From positions 1-51,267 of the IMG/VR virus record IMGVR_UViG_3300043436_005154: 51,267 nucleotides of DNA; one strand, written 5' to 3'. The DNA is from a virus. The notes below the pieces were generated by a model that saw only the letters and a list, made by a program, of their open reading frames with translations, was not told the origin of the DNA and did no database searches. The translations under genes and the position numbers were made by a program. Positions 38,175 to 47,800 of this stretch are shown here, piece by piece; within the stretch, counting starts at the first letter, position 1; every line of letters begins with the position of its first letter.

Positions 38175-38935
38175 GAATAGTAATTCTTGCTACTAATGCA
38201 TATTTTGTACTAGGTGTAAGATTTATTAAAAAGTTTATGCACCACTATAAAGGTGAGTCTGAAATAAAGTTTTACTTTTTTTCAGATGATGACCCTCAAC
38301 CTTATTTAGAAAATAATATAAATGTTGAGCACCATTTTACAGAACACAAATCTTGGGTAGATGGCACAAATGCTAAATTTCTTAGCATTCTTTCTCTTGC
38401 TAATTGTGATAGTGATTATCTCTATTATTTTGATGCTGACACAAATGTAAGTAAAAATTTTACAGCAGATTGGTTTTTAGGAGATCTTGTAGGAGGTGAG
38501 CATTATGGTAATAGAGGGTGGTTAGCAAATGGTGCAGGTTTTGATAGGTTTGAAAAATCAAAAGCTTATGTACCTGTAGATACACCTTTACCATGTACAT
38601 ATTACTATGGTGCTTTCTTTGGAGGAAAAAAAGAAAATGTAATTGATTTTTGTAAAACACTTAGAGAGTGGCAGTTAGAAGATAGAAAAATTCCATATGA
38701 ACCAGGAGTTAATGATGAAAGCTATATTAATGCATATTTTCATTATAATCCACCAGTAACGGTTCCTCTTGAAAAATTTGCATTTGACATAAGTGATAAA
38801 GGTGGCATTGGTGAAACTCGTAACATGCAGTTGGATATCTCTGCCTTAAAACAAAAAATGTTAGATAATAAAAGTAAAATTTATGACATTAGACAGGGAG
38901 ATCTCTTTATACATGACAACACATCAAACAGCTGA
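38159..38935 (+). CDS. Glycosyltransferase family 6 (ABO/alpha-Gal-like)
   Basis: A 258-residue protein with the GT6 layout. It starts NKIGIVILATNAYFVLGVRF, then has IKFYFFSDD, a DxD motif FDADTNV (D92-A-D94), GFDRFEKSKAYVP, and YYYGAFFGGKKENVIDFC. The acceptor/catalytic segment is NDESYINAYF, equivalent to HDESHLNKYF in ABO enzymes. GT6 enzymes add alpha-linked Gal or GalNAc with retention. As I recall, most bacterial GT6 have NxN in place of DxD, while vertebrate and a cyanophage enzyme keep DxD, as here. A strong Shine-Dalgarno precedes it. The acceptor is unknown. Confidence 0.85.
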   Translation: MSNKIGIVILATNAYFVLGVRFIKKFMHHYKGESEIKFYFFSDDDPQPYLENNINVEHHFTEHKSWVDGTNAKFLSILSLANCDSDYLYYFDADTNVSKNFTADWFLGDLVGGEHYGNRGWLANGAGFDRFEKSKAYVPVDTPLPCTYYYGAFFGGKKENVIDFCKTLREWQLEDRKIPYEPGVNDESYINAYFHYNPPVTVPLEKFAFDISDKGGIGETRNMQLDISALKQKMLDNKSKIYDIRQGDLFIHDNTSNS

Positions 38936-40226
38936 TACAGAAGATAATTTAAGTGTTAAGTATGAGAATCTATTTTCTATAAATGGTCAATTAACATATT
39001 TAACTATTGACGAAAATGCCAATCCACCTTATGTAAACAAATGGACAAATACATATTCTTGGCGACCAGTTGTAAAAATATTTAGTACAGAAGAAGATCT
39101 TATTAAATATGTAAAATCATTTTCTGATGTAGAAGAAATTGACTTAGCATTATTAGGTGATAATATATGGTATGGTAATGTTGGTCATGCTTTATTTGAT
39201 GGTTTTTATCCTGCTTATTTAGCTGCAGTTAAGTTTGGTTTTGAAAAGGAACCTTTTGTTTATTTAACTGATGATTGGAGTAATTCTAAAGTTATAGCAA
39301 ATGAGGGTATTGTGTTGTTTTCTGGTAATGCTGTAAGAAGTTACCAAAGACTGGATACGAATAAACTTATACATTTTAAAACTTTAATATCTGGAACTGG
39401 TAGAACAGGTAACAGAGTGATTAATGAAGAGTACAAGTTATATGGTTCAAGTTATAATGCATTAGAAAAGTTTAAATATAGAATGCTTGAATCTTGTGGG
39501 GCTGTTCCAGATAAACCAATAAATAGTTTTTTAAAAATTGTTATAATAAACAATAAAAGATATTCTTCTTTAGAAAGAGCTGCTATAGATAGAGTTATTG
39601 AAGATTATAAAATGTTTTATGATGTTGACATTACTTTTTTAGATTGGTGGCATCATCAATCTTTTAAAGAACAAATGCAAATTATTCAAGATGTTGATAT
39701 TCATATTACAGGACCAGGCACAGGTATGATGTACATGCCCTTTTTAAAGAAAGGTGCAGTAAATATTAATTTAGGTTATATGGAGCACACCCAGACAAAT
39801 GGTGCTAGACCTAATATTAAAATTCAAAATAGTACACAATCTGATCATATATTTCCAGGATGGATGGAGCAATCTGTATGTGCAGCTACCTCTTATGTCT
39901 CCACCTTGTATTATGATAGGTTTAAATATAACACAATACAAACTGGAGCTCTTATTAAACTTATAGATGATGCAATAGATATTGTGAGACAAGGTAAAAT
40001 TCTAGAAAATAAGCATAATATAGATGCTAGAGTTTTTATAGAATATTGTAAAAGAGTGTCTAATGCTAGACACCTTTGTGACTACTTAACAGGAATAGCA
40101 TTTTTTATTGAGTTGTTTGTACATGAACATCCCACAACTATTCCTGCGAACTTAGTTAATATAGATTTATTAAGACAAATTAAAGATGAACTAGGTATGG
40201 ACAGACAATATGAAATTAAACTATAA
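38913..40226 (+). CDS. Glycosyltransferase-like, GT61/DUF563 type
   Basis: A 437-residue protein from ATG 38913 (MTTHQTADTEDNL); an in-frame ATG at 38883 lies deeper in the GT6-like gene. WYGNVGHALFDGFYPAYLA resembles the family's 'N..H...D..P' segment. SFKEQMQIIQDVDIHITGPG, followed by GMMYMPFLKKGAVNINL, matches the family's 'e.q......vdv..gphGagl' signature. Such enzymes transfer xylose, GlcNAc or related sugars in surface glycans. It overlaps the GT6 end by 23 bp and is followed 3 bp later by a methyltransferase gene. Confidence 0.7.
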   Translation: MTTHQTADTEDNLSVKYENLFSINGQLTYLTIDENANPPYVNKWTNTYSWRPVVKIFSTEEDLIKYVKSFSDVEEIDLALLGDNIWYGNVGHALFDGFYPAYLAAVKFGFEKEPFVYLTDDWSNSKVIANEGIVLFSGNAVRSYQRLDTNKLIHFKTLISGTGRTGNRVINEEYKLYGSSYNALEKFKYRMLESCGAVPDKPINSFLKIVIINNKRYSSLERAAIDRVIEDYKMFYDVDITFLDWWHHQSFKEQMQIIQDVDIHITGPGTGMMYMPFLKKGAVNINLGYMEHTQTNGARPNIKIQNSTQSDHIFPGWMEQSVCAATSYVSTLYYDRFKYNTIQTGALIKLIDDAIDIVRQGKILENKHNIDARVFIEYCKRVSNARHLCDYLTGIAFFIELFVHEHPTTIPANLVNIDLLRQIKDELGMDRQYEIKL

Positions 40227-40229
40227 CAT

Positions 40230-40877
40230 ATGGAAAAGATTGTAAGAACAGGTATTGTAAATGGAATTGAATTAAAATTTGTTGATTTAAAATCATCAGG
40301 CACTGTTGATTGTGTTTTTACTGAATTGCAAAGAGACGACTATGGTTTAGAGCAAATTAGTTTATCTCCAGAAGATGTTGTTATTGATATTGGAGCAAAC
40401 ATAGGAATGTTTTCAATTTATGTAAAGAAAAAGTTTAATTGTAAAGTTATAGCATTTGAACCTGTACCGTTAAACTTTGAACACTTTAAAGAAAATATTA
40501 AGTTGAATGGTTTAGAATTAAATGATTTTGAATTACATAACACAGCTATCACAGAAGAAGAAGATGGCGTTATAGAAATTGGTACTCCTGAATACAATAC
40601 AGGAGGATCTTCTATTTTTCACAAATGTGATATTATATCTAAATGCCCGACTGAAAGATTGCATAAGTATATTACTGAAAATGCAGCCTATTTAAAAATT
40701 GATACAGAAGGAGGAGAGTACAAGATTATACCTGATATATCAGATAGTCTTAATTATTTTTCGTATATTGGCATTGAGTACCACAGATTTAATTCTTCAC
40801 AAAGTCCTTTAGAATTACACAATCTATTAAAATCAAAATTTAAAGGAAAAATATTTTGTCAAGAACCCAAGATATAA
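40230..40877 (+). CDS. FkbM-family SAM-dependent methyltransferase
   Basis: A 215-residue protein. VIDIGANIGMFSIYVKKK (51-68) is the SAM-binding motif I, VIAFEPVPLNFEHFKENI is motif II, and YLKIDTEGGEYKII is the 'D-x-E-G-x-E' FkbM signature. FkbM enzymes O-methylate sugars and other hydroxyls. It closes a four-gene sugar-modification operon and probably caps or alters the glycan made by its neighbours. A strong terminator follows. Confidence 0.88.
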   Translation: MEKIVRTGIVNGIELKFVDLKSSGTVDCVFTELQRDDYGLEQISLSPEDVVIDIGANIGMFSIYVKKKFNCKVIAFEPVPLNFEHFKENIKLNGLELNDFELHNTAITEEEDGVIEIGTPEYNTGGSSIFHKCDIISKCPTERLHKYITENAAYLKIDTEGGEYKIIPDISDSLNYFSYIGIEYHRFNSSQSPLELHNLLKSKFKGKIFCQEPKI

Positions 40878-40880
40878 AAA

Positions 40881-40950
40881 GTCAGGTTTTGTTGGTTTCA
40901 TCCTGACAAAAAAGCCCTGGCGTTTCTACGTTGGGGCTATATTTTTTTAT
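40881..40950 (+). terminator. Double hairpin terminator of sugar-modification operon
   Basis: The first hairpin is GTCAGG (40881-40886) with CCTGAC (40902-40907). The second is an 11-bp stem with G-T wobbles, 40913-40923 with 40928-40938, with a TTCT loop, followed by a seven-T run at 40942-40948. The second is a good intrinsic terminator. Confidence 0.85.
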
Positions 40951-40994
40951 TTGAAAAACAAATGTTAACTTTATTAATACAAACCCATTAACAT

Positions 40995-42212
40995 ATGAAT
41001 CTTCACAATCAAGTTAAAAACTCACTCAGATGGAAAAAATCTGATTTTCATTGTGCAATAAAATTAGGAATTTCTCTTGATAAATACAAAGAAATTAAAA
41101 AAGAAGTTTTAAAAAAATCCTGGGTTGATTTTGATCTTCAACCTATAATGAAGGACAGAGTTATAGAAGTTAAAGAAAACTTAGAAAAAGGCGAGGCTGA
41201 AATAAAAGGTGTGTTTTCTGTAGAACCAAAGACAGCTGAAGAAATAATAAAGCTTCTTAAGATAGATACAACCAAGTGGAAGTTAAGTAACTACTGGAAT
41301 AAACAAAAACATGATGGTTGGCACATATCAGCTTTTGTTACTGCTATAAAGAAAGATGAAAAAGATGTATTAGCTGAAGTGATAGCTAACTTTCAGCCTG
41401 ATTATCAACCACTTAGTGGTGAAATATACATCAATAATAAATTTGAAAACGATAGTGTAGCAATACTATCAATACAAGATTTGCATTTTGGTAAAGAACA
41501 TAATGATGATATAGTAGATAACTTTAGGAGTGCTGTTAAAGATCTTGTACATCGCGCATACTTATCTCATAAACTAAACAAAATTGTTTACGTTATTGGA
41601 GGAGATCTTTTGAACATGGATACGTTTAGTGGGACTACTACATCAGGTACTCCTGTGCAAAATACCAAAATGGCTCACTTGGCTTACAAAGAAGCATTTG
41701 ATGCATTGTACTGGTCTGTCTGCTATCTTAAACAATTTTGTGAAAATCTTCATGTTGTTTATGTTCCAGGTAATCATGATAGATTGAGTTCGTACCATCT
41801 AGCACATGCTCTGTCTAAATGCTTTGATAAAGAAGATTATACAATCTATTTTGATGTAGAATATTCAGAAAGAAAAGTTGTGGTGTATGGTCACAACTTT
41901 TTTGCTTTTGAACATGGAGATGTAAATAAAAAGAACACCCCACTTATATATGCTACTGAGTTTCCAGAGTGGTGGGGCAAGACAAAATATCGCACATGTT
42001 ATACAGGGCACTTTCATTCTAAGAAAACAACAGAGTATGTTAGTGAAAACGAAACTAATGGTTTTGCAGTTAAGCATCTTCCTAGTCTTTGTTCAACTGA
42101 TTATTGGCATTACCACAATAAGTATACAGGTTCTAAACGACAGGCTGTACTGGAAGTGCATGATGTAGCAAAAGGAAAAATATCTGAATTTACATATAAT
42201 GTAAACTATTAA
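40995..42212 (+). CDS. Metallophosphoesterase (calcineurin-like)
   Basis: A 405-residue protein. Residues 1-150 include a segment TAEEIIKLLKIDTTKWKLSN that often precedes the catalytic domain in phage enzymes. The catalytic domain has all five metal-binding motifs: SIQDLHFGK (DxH), IGGDLLNM (GD), VPGNHDRLS (GNHD), FAFEHGD, and CYTGHFHSK (GHxH). Such enzymes hydrolyse phosphodiesters, some as DNA nucleases like SbcD/Mre11. It has its own leader after the terminator. Its role among structural genes is unclear; DNA processing is the likeliest. Confidence 0.85.
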   Translation: MNLHNQVKNSLRWKKSDFHCAIKLGISLDKYKEIKKEVLKKSWVDFDLQPIMKDRVIEVKENLEKGEAEIKGVFSVEPKTAEEIIKLLKIDTTKWKLSNYWNKQKHDGWHISAFVTAIKKDEKDVLAEVIANFQPDYQPLSGEIYINNKFENDSVAILSIQDLHFGKEHNDDIVDNFRSAVKDLVHRAYLSHKLNKIVYVIGGDLLNMDTFSGTTTSGTPVQNTKMAHLAYKEAFDALYWSVCYLKQFCENLHVVYVPGNHDRLSSYHLAHALSKCFDKEDYTIYFDVEYSERKVVVYGHNFFAFEHGDVNKKNTPLIYATEFPEWWGKTKYRTCYTGHFHSKKTTEYVSENETNGFAVKHLPSLCSTDYWHYHNKYTGSKRQAVLEVHDVAKGKISEFTYNVNY

Positions 42213-42232
42213 AGTTTACTTAGGAAACTTCA
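42201..42232 (+). terminator. Weak hairpin at end of phosphoesterase gene
   Basis: Two competing hairpins overlap: GTAAACT/AGTTTAC (42201-42207 with 42213-42219) and AAGTTT/AAACTT (42212-42217 with 42225-42230). Only short T-runs follow, so termination may be partial. Confidence 0.35.
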
Positions 42233-42263
42233 AAGATTTTTAGTAAATTAATAATGTAAGATT

Positions 42264-42848
42264 GTGGTAAAAAAATATAAGACCCCAGACTTAAATGCTC
42301 CTAGGTATAGACCAAAAAAATTAAACTTAACAAATAGTGAATTTTATAAAAGGTTTATAGAAGAAAATCCAAAACATGCTAATTTATCTGTTAAGGATTT
42401 TAAAAATATAATATCAACCTTTAATGGTCTTATTTGGGAAAGTGCAATTGATGATAGGGATGGTATCCAACTACCTGAACAACTGGGTTATATTTTTATT
42501 GGAACGTGTCCTAAAAAGAAAAGTAATGTTGATTTTAAAAAAAGTGAAGAGCATGGTGTAATTCTTCAAAATCAAAATTGGGAGTCAGACCAGCATTTAG
42601 CAAAGATATTTTATACAAATTATGAAACTAAATATAGATTTAAAAATCATGATTTGTGGGGCTTTAAAGGTGTAAGAGATTTTACAAGAGGTGTGGGTAA
42701 AGCTTACAGAGAAGATTGGAAGAAATATGTTTTAGTAGATAATATGGTTAGAGTGAGTAAAATATTTAGAAAAGAAAAAGCTTTTCAAGAAAGAAAAAAA
42801 GAAGTAGAAGATTTACTTCAAAACTATGATGAATTTAATTTAGATTAA
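42264..42848 (+). CDS. Hypothetical virion-region protein
   Basis: A 194-residue basic protein with a GTG start (MVKKYKTPDLNAPRYRPKKL). A helical segment (FYKRFIEENPKHANLSVKDF) precedes GYIFIGTCPKKKSNVDFKK, and a later part is aromatic and charged (YRFKNHDLWGFKGVRDFTRG). The end is a coiled helix (KIFRKEKAFQERKKEVEDLL). It sits directly before the ring-like genes. The family was not recognised; it recalls small conserved proteins next to neck genes in crAss-like phages. Confidence 0.6.
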   Translation: MVKKYKTPDLNAPRYRPKKLNLTNSEFYKRFIEENPKHANLSVKDFKNIISTFNGLIWESAIDDRDGIQLPEQLGYIFIGTCPKKKSNVDFKKSEEHGVILQNQNWESDQHLAKIFYTNYETKYRFKNHDLWGFKGVRDFTRGVGKAYREDWKKYVLVDNMVRVSKIFRKEKAFQERKKEVEDLLQNYDEFNLD

Positions 42849-42849
42849 A

Positions 42850-43527
42850 ATGGCTAGAGTTACAATTGGAGATGTATTATCACGATTACGCAATCAGTTA
42901 AAAGCTAACAAACAAGATGCTTTTATGACTGATCGTATGATTTATTCTTTTGTACTTAAGCACGCAAAATGGTTAATGAAACGTGAAGATGGAAAGAATA
43001 AACTAATGGTGTTTTCATCTGTAATGCAAACTCTTGATTTTGTGGAACTTGAAGAAGTTGATAAGGTGGAAGCATGCTGCACAGGAATTAGATCAGATTG
43101 TACAATTAAACGTACAAAAGACAAGCTTCCTATTTTTATGCAAGGTTACTTTGGTCCACTAATAAGAGCTGTGACATCTATAGATAATTCTGAAATCATG
43201 CAACCAACAACTTCTACAAACTATGTTAGGTTGTCTAATGGTTCTACTTTTAAATATAATAAAACTAAGTATTATTGGTTTTTAGATGATTACTTGTATT
43301 TTCCAAACTTAGAGTGGGATGCTATAAGAGTTGAAGGAATATTTGAAGATGACATTAGTCTTTGGACTTGTAAAGAAGATGATTGTATTGTAAGACAAGA
43401 TCAAACATTTAATGTTCCAGATTATTTATTTGGTGAGCTTGAAGCTCAGGTAATGAAAGATTTATTAATGACTTTTCAAATACCACCAGATACAGCTATT
43501 GATAAACAAAATACTGCAACAACATGA
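42850..43527 (+). CDS. Putative neck/ring protein
   Basis: A 225-residue protein. The helical start (MARVTIGDVLSRLRNQLKAN) is followed by FMTDRMIYSFVLKHAKWLMK and beta-rich parts (YVRLSNGSTFKYNKTKYYWF, DYLYFPNLEWDAIRVEGIF). A final helical segment contains VPDYLFGELEAQVMKDLLM. This order of helices, beta core and C-terminal helix, and its place two genes before the muzzle-like gene, match ring proteins of crAss-like phages, which line the portal-tail channel. Confidence 0.65.
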   Translation: MARVTIGDVLSRLRNQLKANKQDAFMTDRMIYSFVLKHAKWLMKREDGKNKLMVFSSVMQTLDFVELEEVDKVEACCTGIRSDCTIKRTKDKLPIFMQGYFGPLIRAVTSIDNSEIMQPTTSTNYVRLSNGSTFKYNKTKYYWFLDDYLYFPNLEWDAIRVEGIFEDDISLWTCKEDDCIVRQDQTFNVPDYLFGELEAQVMKDLLMTFQIPPDTAIDKQNTATT

Positions 43528-44450
43528 ACACCGAACTAAGATATAGAACACTTGACCAGTTGTTAAATGAAGTTGCAGCTGATTTTACCACATATAGTTT
43601 AGAAGGTTTTATAGAACCAAGCCAACTGATTAAAGTTGTGCAACGTGTAAACTACGATCTAGGTTTAAGAATTCATGGTACAAAAGAAGTTGTATTAGAT
43701 TTAAATCATGGGAAGGCTAGGCTACCTGATGATTTTTATGTATTAAACTATGCATATTTATGTAGTGATTCTACTGTTACAAGAGAAGTTCTTTCAGGAA
43801 GACAAACTGAAAATGTTATACTACCTAGATGTGGAAGATGTGGATCAGCAGATAGTGTTTGTGGTTGTGAGTATAGTTATACAGTTGAATGTAAAACAGG
43901 CGAAAGAGTATTTGTACAAGTTGTAGAAAAAAGAAAGTTTGAAACAAGAACATATAATCTAGTTGAAAGAATTGGTGTATCACCATCTTCTGGTAAAAAA
44001 GATGCAACAGATAATGTATATAAATCAGCTTATATTAAAAATGGTTTTATATACATTGATCTTGGTGAAAAATATATGGATGTTCCAAGATATCAAGATT
44101 ACCCTGATTATGGTGTTGTAAACTTAAGAACAGATCGTAAGGTGTTTATTTCTTATGAAGGTACGTTAGAAGATGATAATGGTAATTTACTGGTTGTTGA
44201 TCATCCAATGATTAATGAGTATTATGAGTATGCTATTAAACAACGCATTCTTGAAAATTTATTTATTAATGGTGAAGAGGTTTCTCAAAAAATTCAATTA
44301 ATTGAACCTCGTGTAAGAGCTGCACGTAATAATGCTCTTACAATAGTAAATACACCAAACTTTTCAGAAATGTACACGCTTTGGAAAACAAATAGAAAAG
44401 CAATGTATTCTAAGTATTACGATATGTTCAAATCAGTTGAACCGTTTTAA
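43524..44450 (+). CDS. Putative neck/ring protein
   Basis: A 308-residue protein. It starts with helical segments (RTLDQLLNEVAADFTTYSL, EPSQLIKVVQRVNYDLGLR), then KEVVLDLNHGKARLPDDFYV. A Cys cluster (RCGRCGSADSVCGC) could bind zinc. The C-terminal part has a beta domain and a helical end (INEYYEYAIKQRILENLF). It overlaps the previous gene by 4 bp. The N-terminal 'helices then D-L-N...K-A-x-L-P-x-D-F' pattern is common in podovirus neck proteins, fitting a crAss-like ring subunit. Confidence 0.68.
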   Translation: MNTELRYRTLDQLLNEVAADFTTYSLEGFIEPSQLIKVVQRVNYDLGLRIHGTKEVVLDLNHGKARLPDDFYVLNYAYLCSDSTVTREVLSGRQTENVILPRCGRCGSADSVCGCEYSYTVECKTGERVFVQVVEKRKFETRTYNLVERIGVSPSSGKKDATDNVYKSAYIKNGFIYIDLGEKYMDVPRYQDYPDYGVVNLRTDRKVFISYEGTLEDDNGNLLVVDHPMINEYYEYAIKQRILENLFINGEEVSQKIQLIEPRVRAARNNALTIVNTPNFSEMYTLWKTNRKAMYSKYYDMFKSVEPF

Positions 44451-44452
44451 TT

Positions 44453-44815
44453 ATGAAAACATCACACACTATTAAGTTGGAAACTTATAGTTGTACACTC
44501 ACTTTAATTGTAACAGATCAATTAAAGACTGAGACAAAAAAAGTATATAAAAAACACAGTTTAAGAGGTCCAAGAGATAGTGGTGAAAGTGAAGGAATGT
44601 TGTTAACAATTGATATAGATAAATATTATCTTTTGATTGACTTGAAATATTTAAGCTATAATACAATTGCTCACGAAGTTTATCACGCTGTTAAAGCTGT
44701 AACAAGAGATAGGCACATTAATGACGAAGAAGCTCAAGCTTGGTTGGCAGGACATATAACAGGTAGAATATATAAATTTCTTGATAAAAAGAAATTACAA
44801 GTAAAACATGGCTAA
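44453..44815 (+). CDS. Zincin-like small metallopeptidase
   Basis: A 120-residue protein. AHEVYHAVKAV contains HExxH (H74-E75-V-Y-H78), and NDEEAQAWLAGHITG gives E92/E93 as a likely third metal ligand, a gluzincin-like arrangement. Short proteins of this type occur in several phages of Bacteroidota. It may process virion proteins, or it may be a structural relic. It lies between the ring-like and muzzle-like genes and overlaps the latter by 8 bp, suggesting a role in tail assembly or infection. Confidence 0.7.
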   Translation: MKTSHTIKLETYSCTLTLIVTDQLKTETKKVYKKHSLRGPRDSGESEGMLLTIDIDKYYLLIDLKYLSYNTIAHEVYHAVKAVTRDRHINDEEAQAWLAGHITGRIYKFLDKKKLQVKHG

Positions 44816-47800
44816 AAGCAAAAGAAAAAAACGTAAAACTGATGACGATGATGAAAGTGTAGATAGTAGTAGCAGTACAAGCGATATTACTACTAACACT
44901 TTTAACAAAGGCATGCTCAAAGACTACAATGAATTATTTGTAGGAGATGGGTTGTACACGCATGCTCGTAATGCAGTTAATAATTCACATGATGGTCAGG
45001 TTGGTGTTATAGGTAATGAACCTTCTAATATTAAATGCGTTGACTTACCCTATACACTTATTGGAGCAACACATTTACGTGCTGATGAGTGGGTGCTGTT
45101 TACAACTAATAATACAAATTCTGAAATAGGTAAATTTACAGAATCATTATGTAAATATGAGAGAATTGTAAATGATGATTGTTTAAATTTTAAAACAACA
45201 CATTTAATTACAGCAGCTAATCGTGTTAGATATGATTGTGGTACAGTTGTTTATTGGGATGATGGTTTAAACCCAACACGAACAATAAACATTGACGATG
45301 TTCCTTGGAAGTATACTGATACTTTTCCTAATGGTTGTCGTGTTAGAACATTTACTACATCTCCAACAAGTTTAAATGATGGTAAAAAAGTTTTAGATTG
45401 CGAAGCTATTAGAATTGCACCATTGTTAACTCACCCTTGTATTAGAATATCAAAGGGTAAAATGGCTGGTACATTACCTAATGGTTCGTATCAAGCATGT
45501 ATAGCATACACCGTAAATCAAGTAAAATTTACAGATTATATTGGATTAACTCATGTTCAAGGATTGTTTGAACAACAGAATGTTTCATCTTCTTTACAGG
45601 TTGATATAACAAATATTGATAAAGATTTTGATGAGTTTGAATTAGTTATCGTAGCTAATATAAATCAACAAACTGTTGCTAAAAGAATTGGTTATTATTC
45701 AACATCCCAGGGTACTATTTATGTAGATAGATGGGATCCTGAATTTGTTACAGTTTCTATTTCACAAATAGTTTTAAGAAGCGAGCCTATAGAAAAAACA
45801 GATGCTTTATATAATGTAGGTGATTACATATTAAGAACTGGAGTTTATAGTAAATTTAAATTTAACTATCAACCGTTAGCAAATCAAATAAGGTCTAAAT
45901 GGGTGGCAATTGAGTATCCAGCTGATTATTACTTTAAAGGTAATAATAATACTGGTTATATGAGAGATGAGCAATATGCTTTTTTTATACGATTTGTTTA
46001 CAACACTGGTGAGTTTTCTGATTCGTATCACATACCAGGAAGAGCACCTTTACCTAATGATACACAAAATGTTTCATGTTTTGAAGGGTTATGTCCAAGA
46101 TGGCGTGTAGAAAACACTGCAATTGTAACAAGTACTGCTACGCAACCGCCACGACCAGATGGAGGTGTTGAGATAGCAAGAGGTGATATGGCTTACTGGG
46201 AATCAACAGAAACATATCCAGCAGATAAACCAAATATTTGGAATTCATTTCCAGGAACTACCAGTCCTTTAAATCTTTGTGGTCAACCTATACGTCATCA
46301 TAAAATGCCTGATGAAACAAGAGATCCAAAATTAAACATTCATAATACAAATGGATCTAAAATTGTTTTATTAGGTGTTGAGTTTGAAAATATTTCATGG
46401 CCTTTAGATGAAAATGGTCAACCTATACAATCTATTGTAGGATACCAAATATTACGTGGATCAAGAGAAGGTAATAAAACTATTTTAGCAAAAGGTCTTC
46501 TTAACAATATGAGGGAATATCCAATTCCAGGTAATTCAAATGTTAGGGGTCTTTTTCAAAACTATCCATATAATGATCTTAGACCTGATCCATATTTAAC
46601 AACAGTATTTGAAGATGCAGATGTATACGTTAATTTTGCAGGAACTATTACTGGGGCAAATCAATCACTTGGTAGAGTTAGAACAGCAAACACTCCTTTT
46701 TTAACAGGATACAAAAAAGATATTTTTTCATTTCATAGTCCTGATGTTAGTTTTAGTAATCCGTTTTTAGCTCTTTACGATTTAAAAATATACACTGAAA
46801 ATTACGGTAAAGCTTATGGAGAATTTAAAATACCATATAAGCATCCTAAGTTTAAATTTATTTCTGATTTTTTAAATGGCATTATTAATTTTCTAGCAAG
46901 CTTTGTAGCTGTATCACAGTTTATACAACTTACATCTGGTAAACATGGTCCTGATATTGATTGGAATTTTGTTTCTGATAGTGATGTAAATATTAATCAA
47001 AATATATTTTTAAAGAAAAGACCTGATATTGACTATGGTCATCAAAAAGAATTAGAGATTAAAGGAGATGCTGTAGGCGGTGGAAGTATGACGGGTACAT
47101 TTGCAGGACTTGCTGGTGCTGGTACTTGGACTGGACAACCTATAAATGGTGGAGCAATTAATACACCAAAAACAGGTGAAGGTTTTTGGAACACCGATGG
47201 TGTTGATAGTGCGTCTACAGCTGCCACTACAACAATTGCTAGAAATACAACAAATCAAACAATAAATGTTCTTAATGGCGTGTTGTATGCTATTTTGCTT
47301 GTTTATCAGCAGGTTACACTTCAAGAACAATTTTATAAATTAATACTAGGATTAATACCATATCGACAATATGGTTGTCAATATAATTCTTATGGTTTTT
47401 ATGATCAAATAAAAGCTAACTCTATACCTGGAAATCAAAGAAGAAAAATAAATTCAGCATTTTATGTTGGTAATGGTATACAACAATTTAATAGTCAGTA
47501 TCAAATTAATAACTTATTTAGAAGTAGATATGTAGTATTAGATGTTACAAATGGTAGTACTACAGCTGATATTGCTGATCCAACAGTATTAGATAATAGT
47601 AGAGTTATAAAATCAAACATAAATGGCGCAGGTTCAATTGGTTTAGAAAAACAGTTTCAAACCAATATATCTTCATGGTATGGGGCATTGAAATATGCTC
47701 TTCCAAGTCAATATGGTCAGTTAGAAACAATAAAACAAATGCCTGCTTCTAATTGCATTTTTAATTTAGATATAACACAAAATAATGCGACTACTATAAA

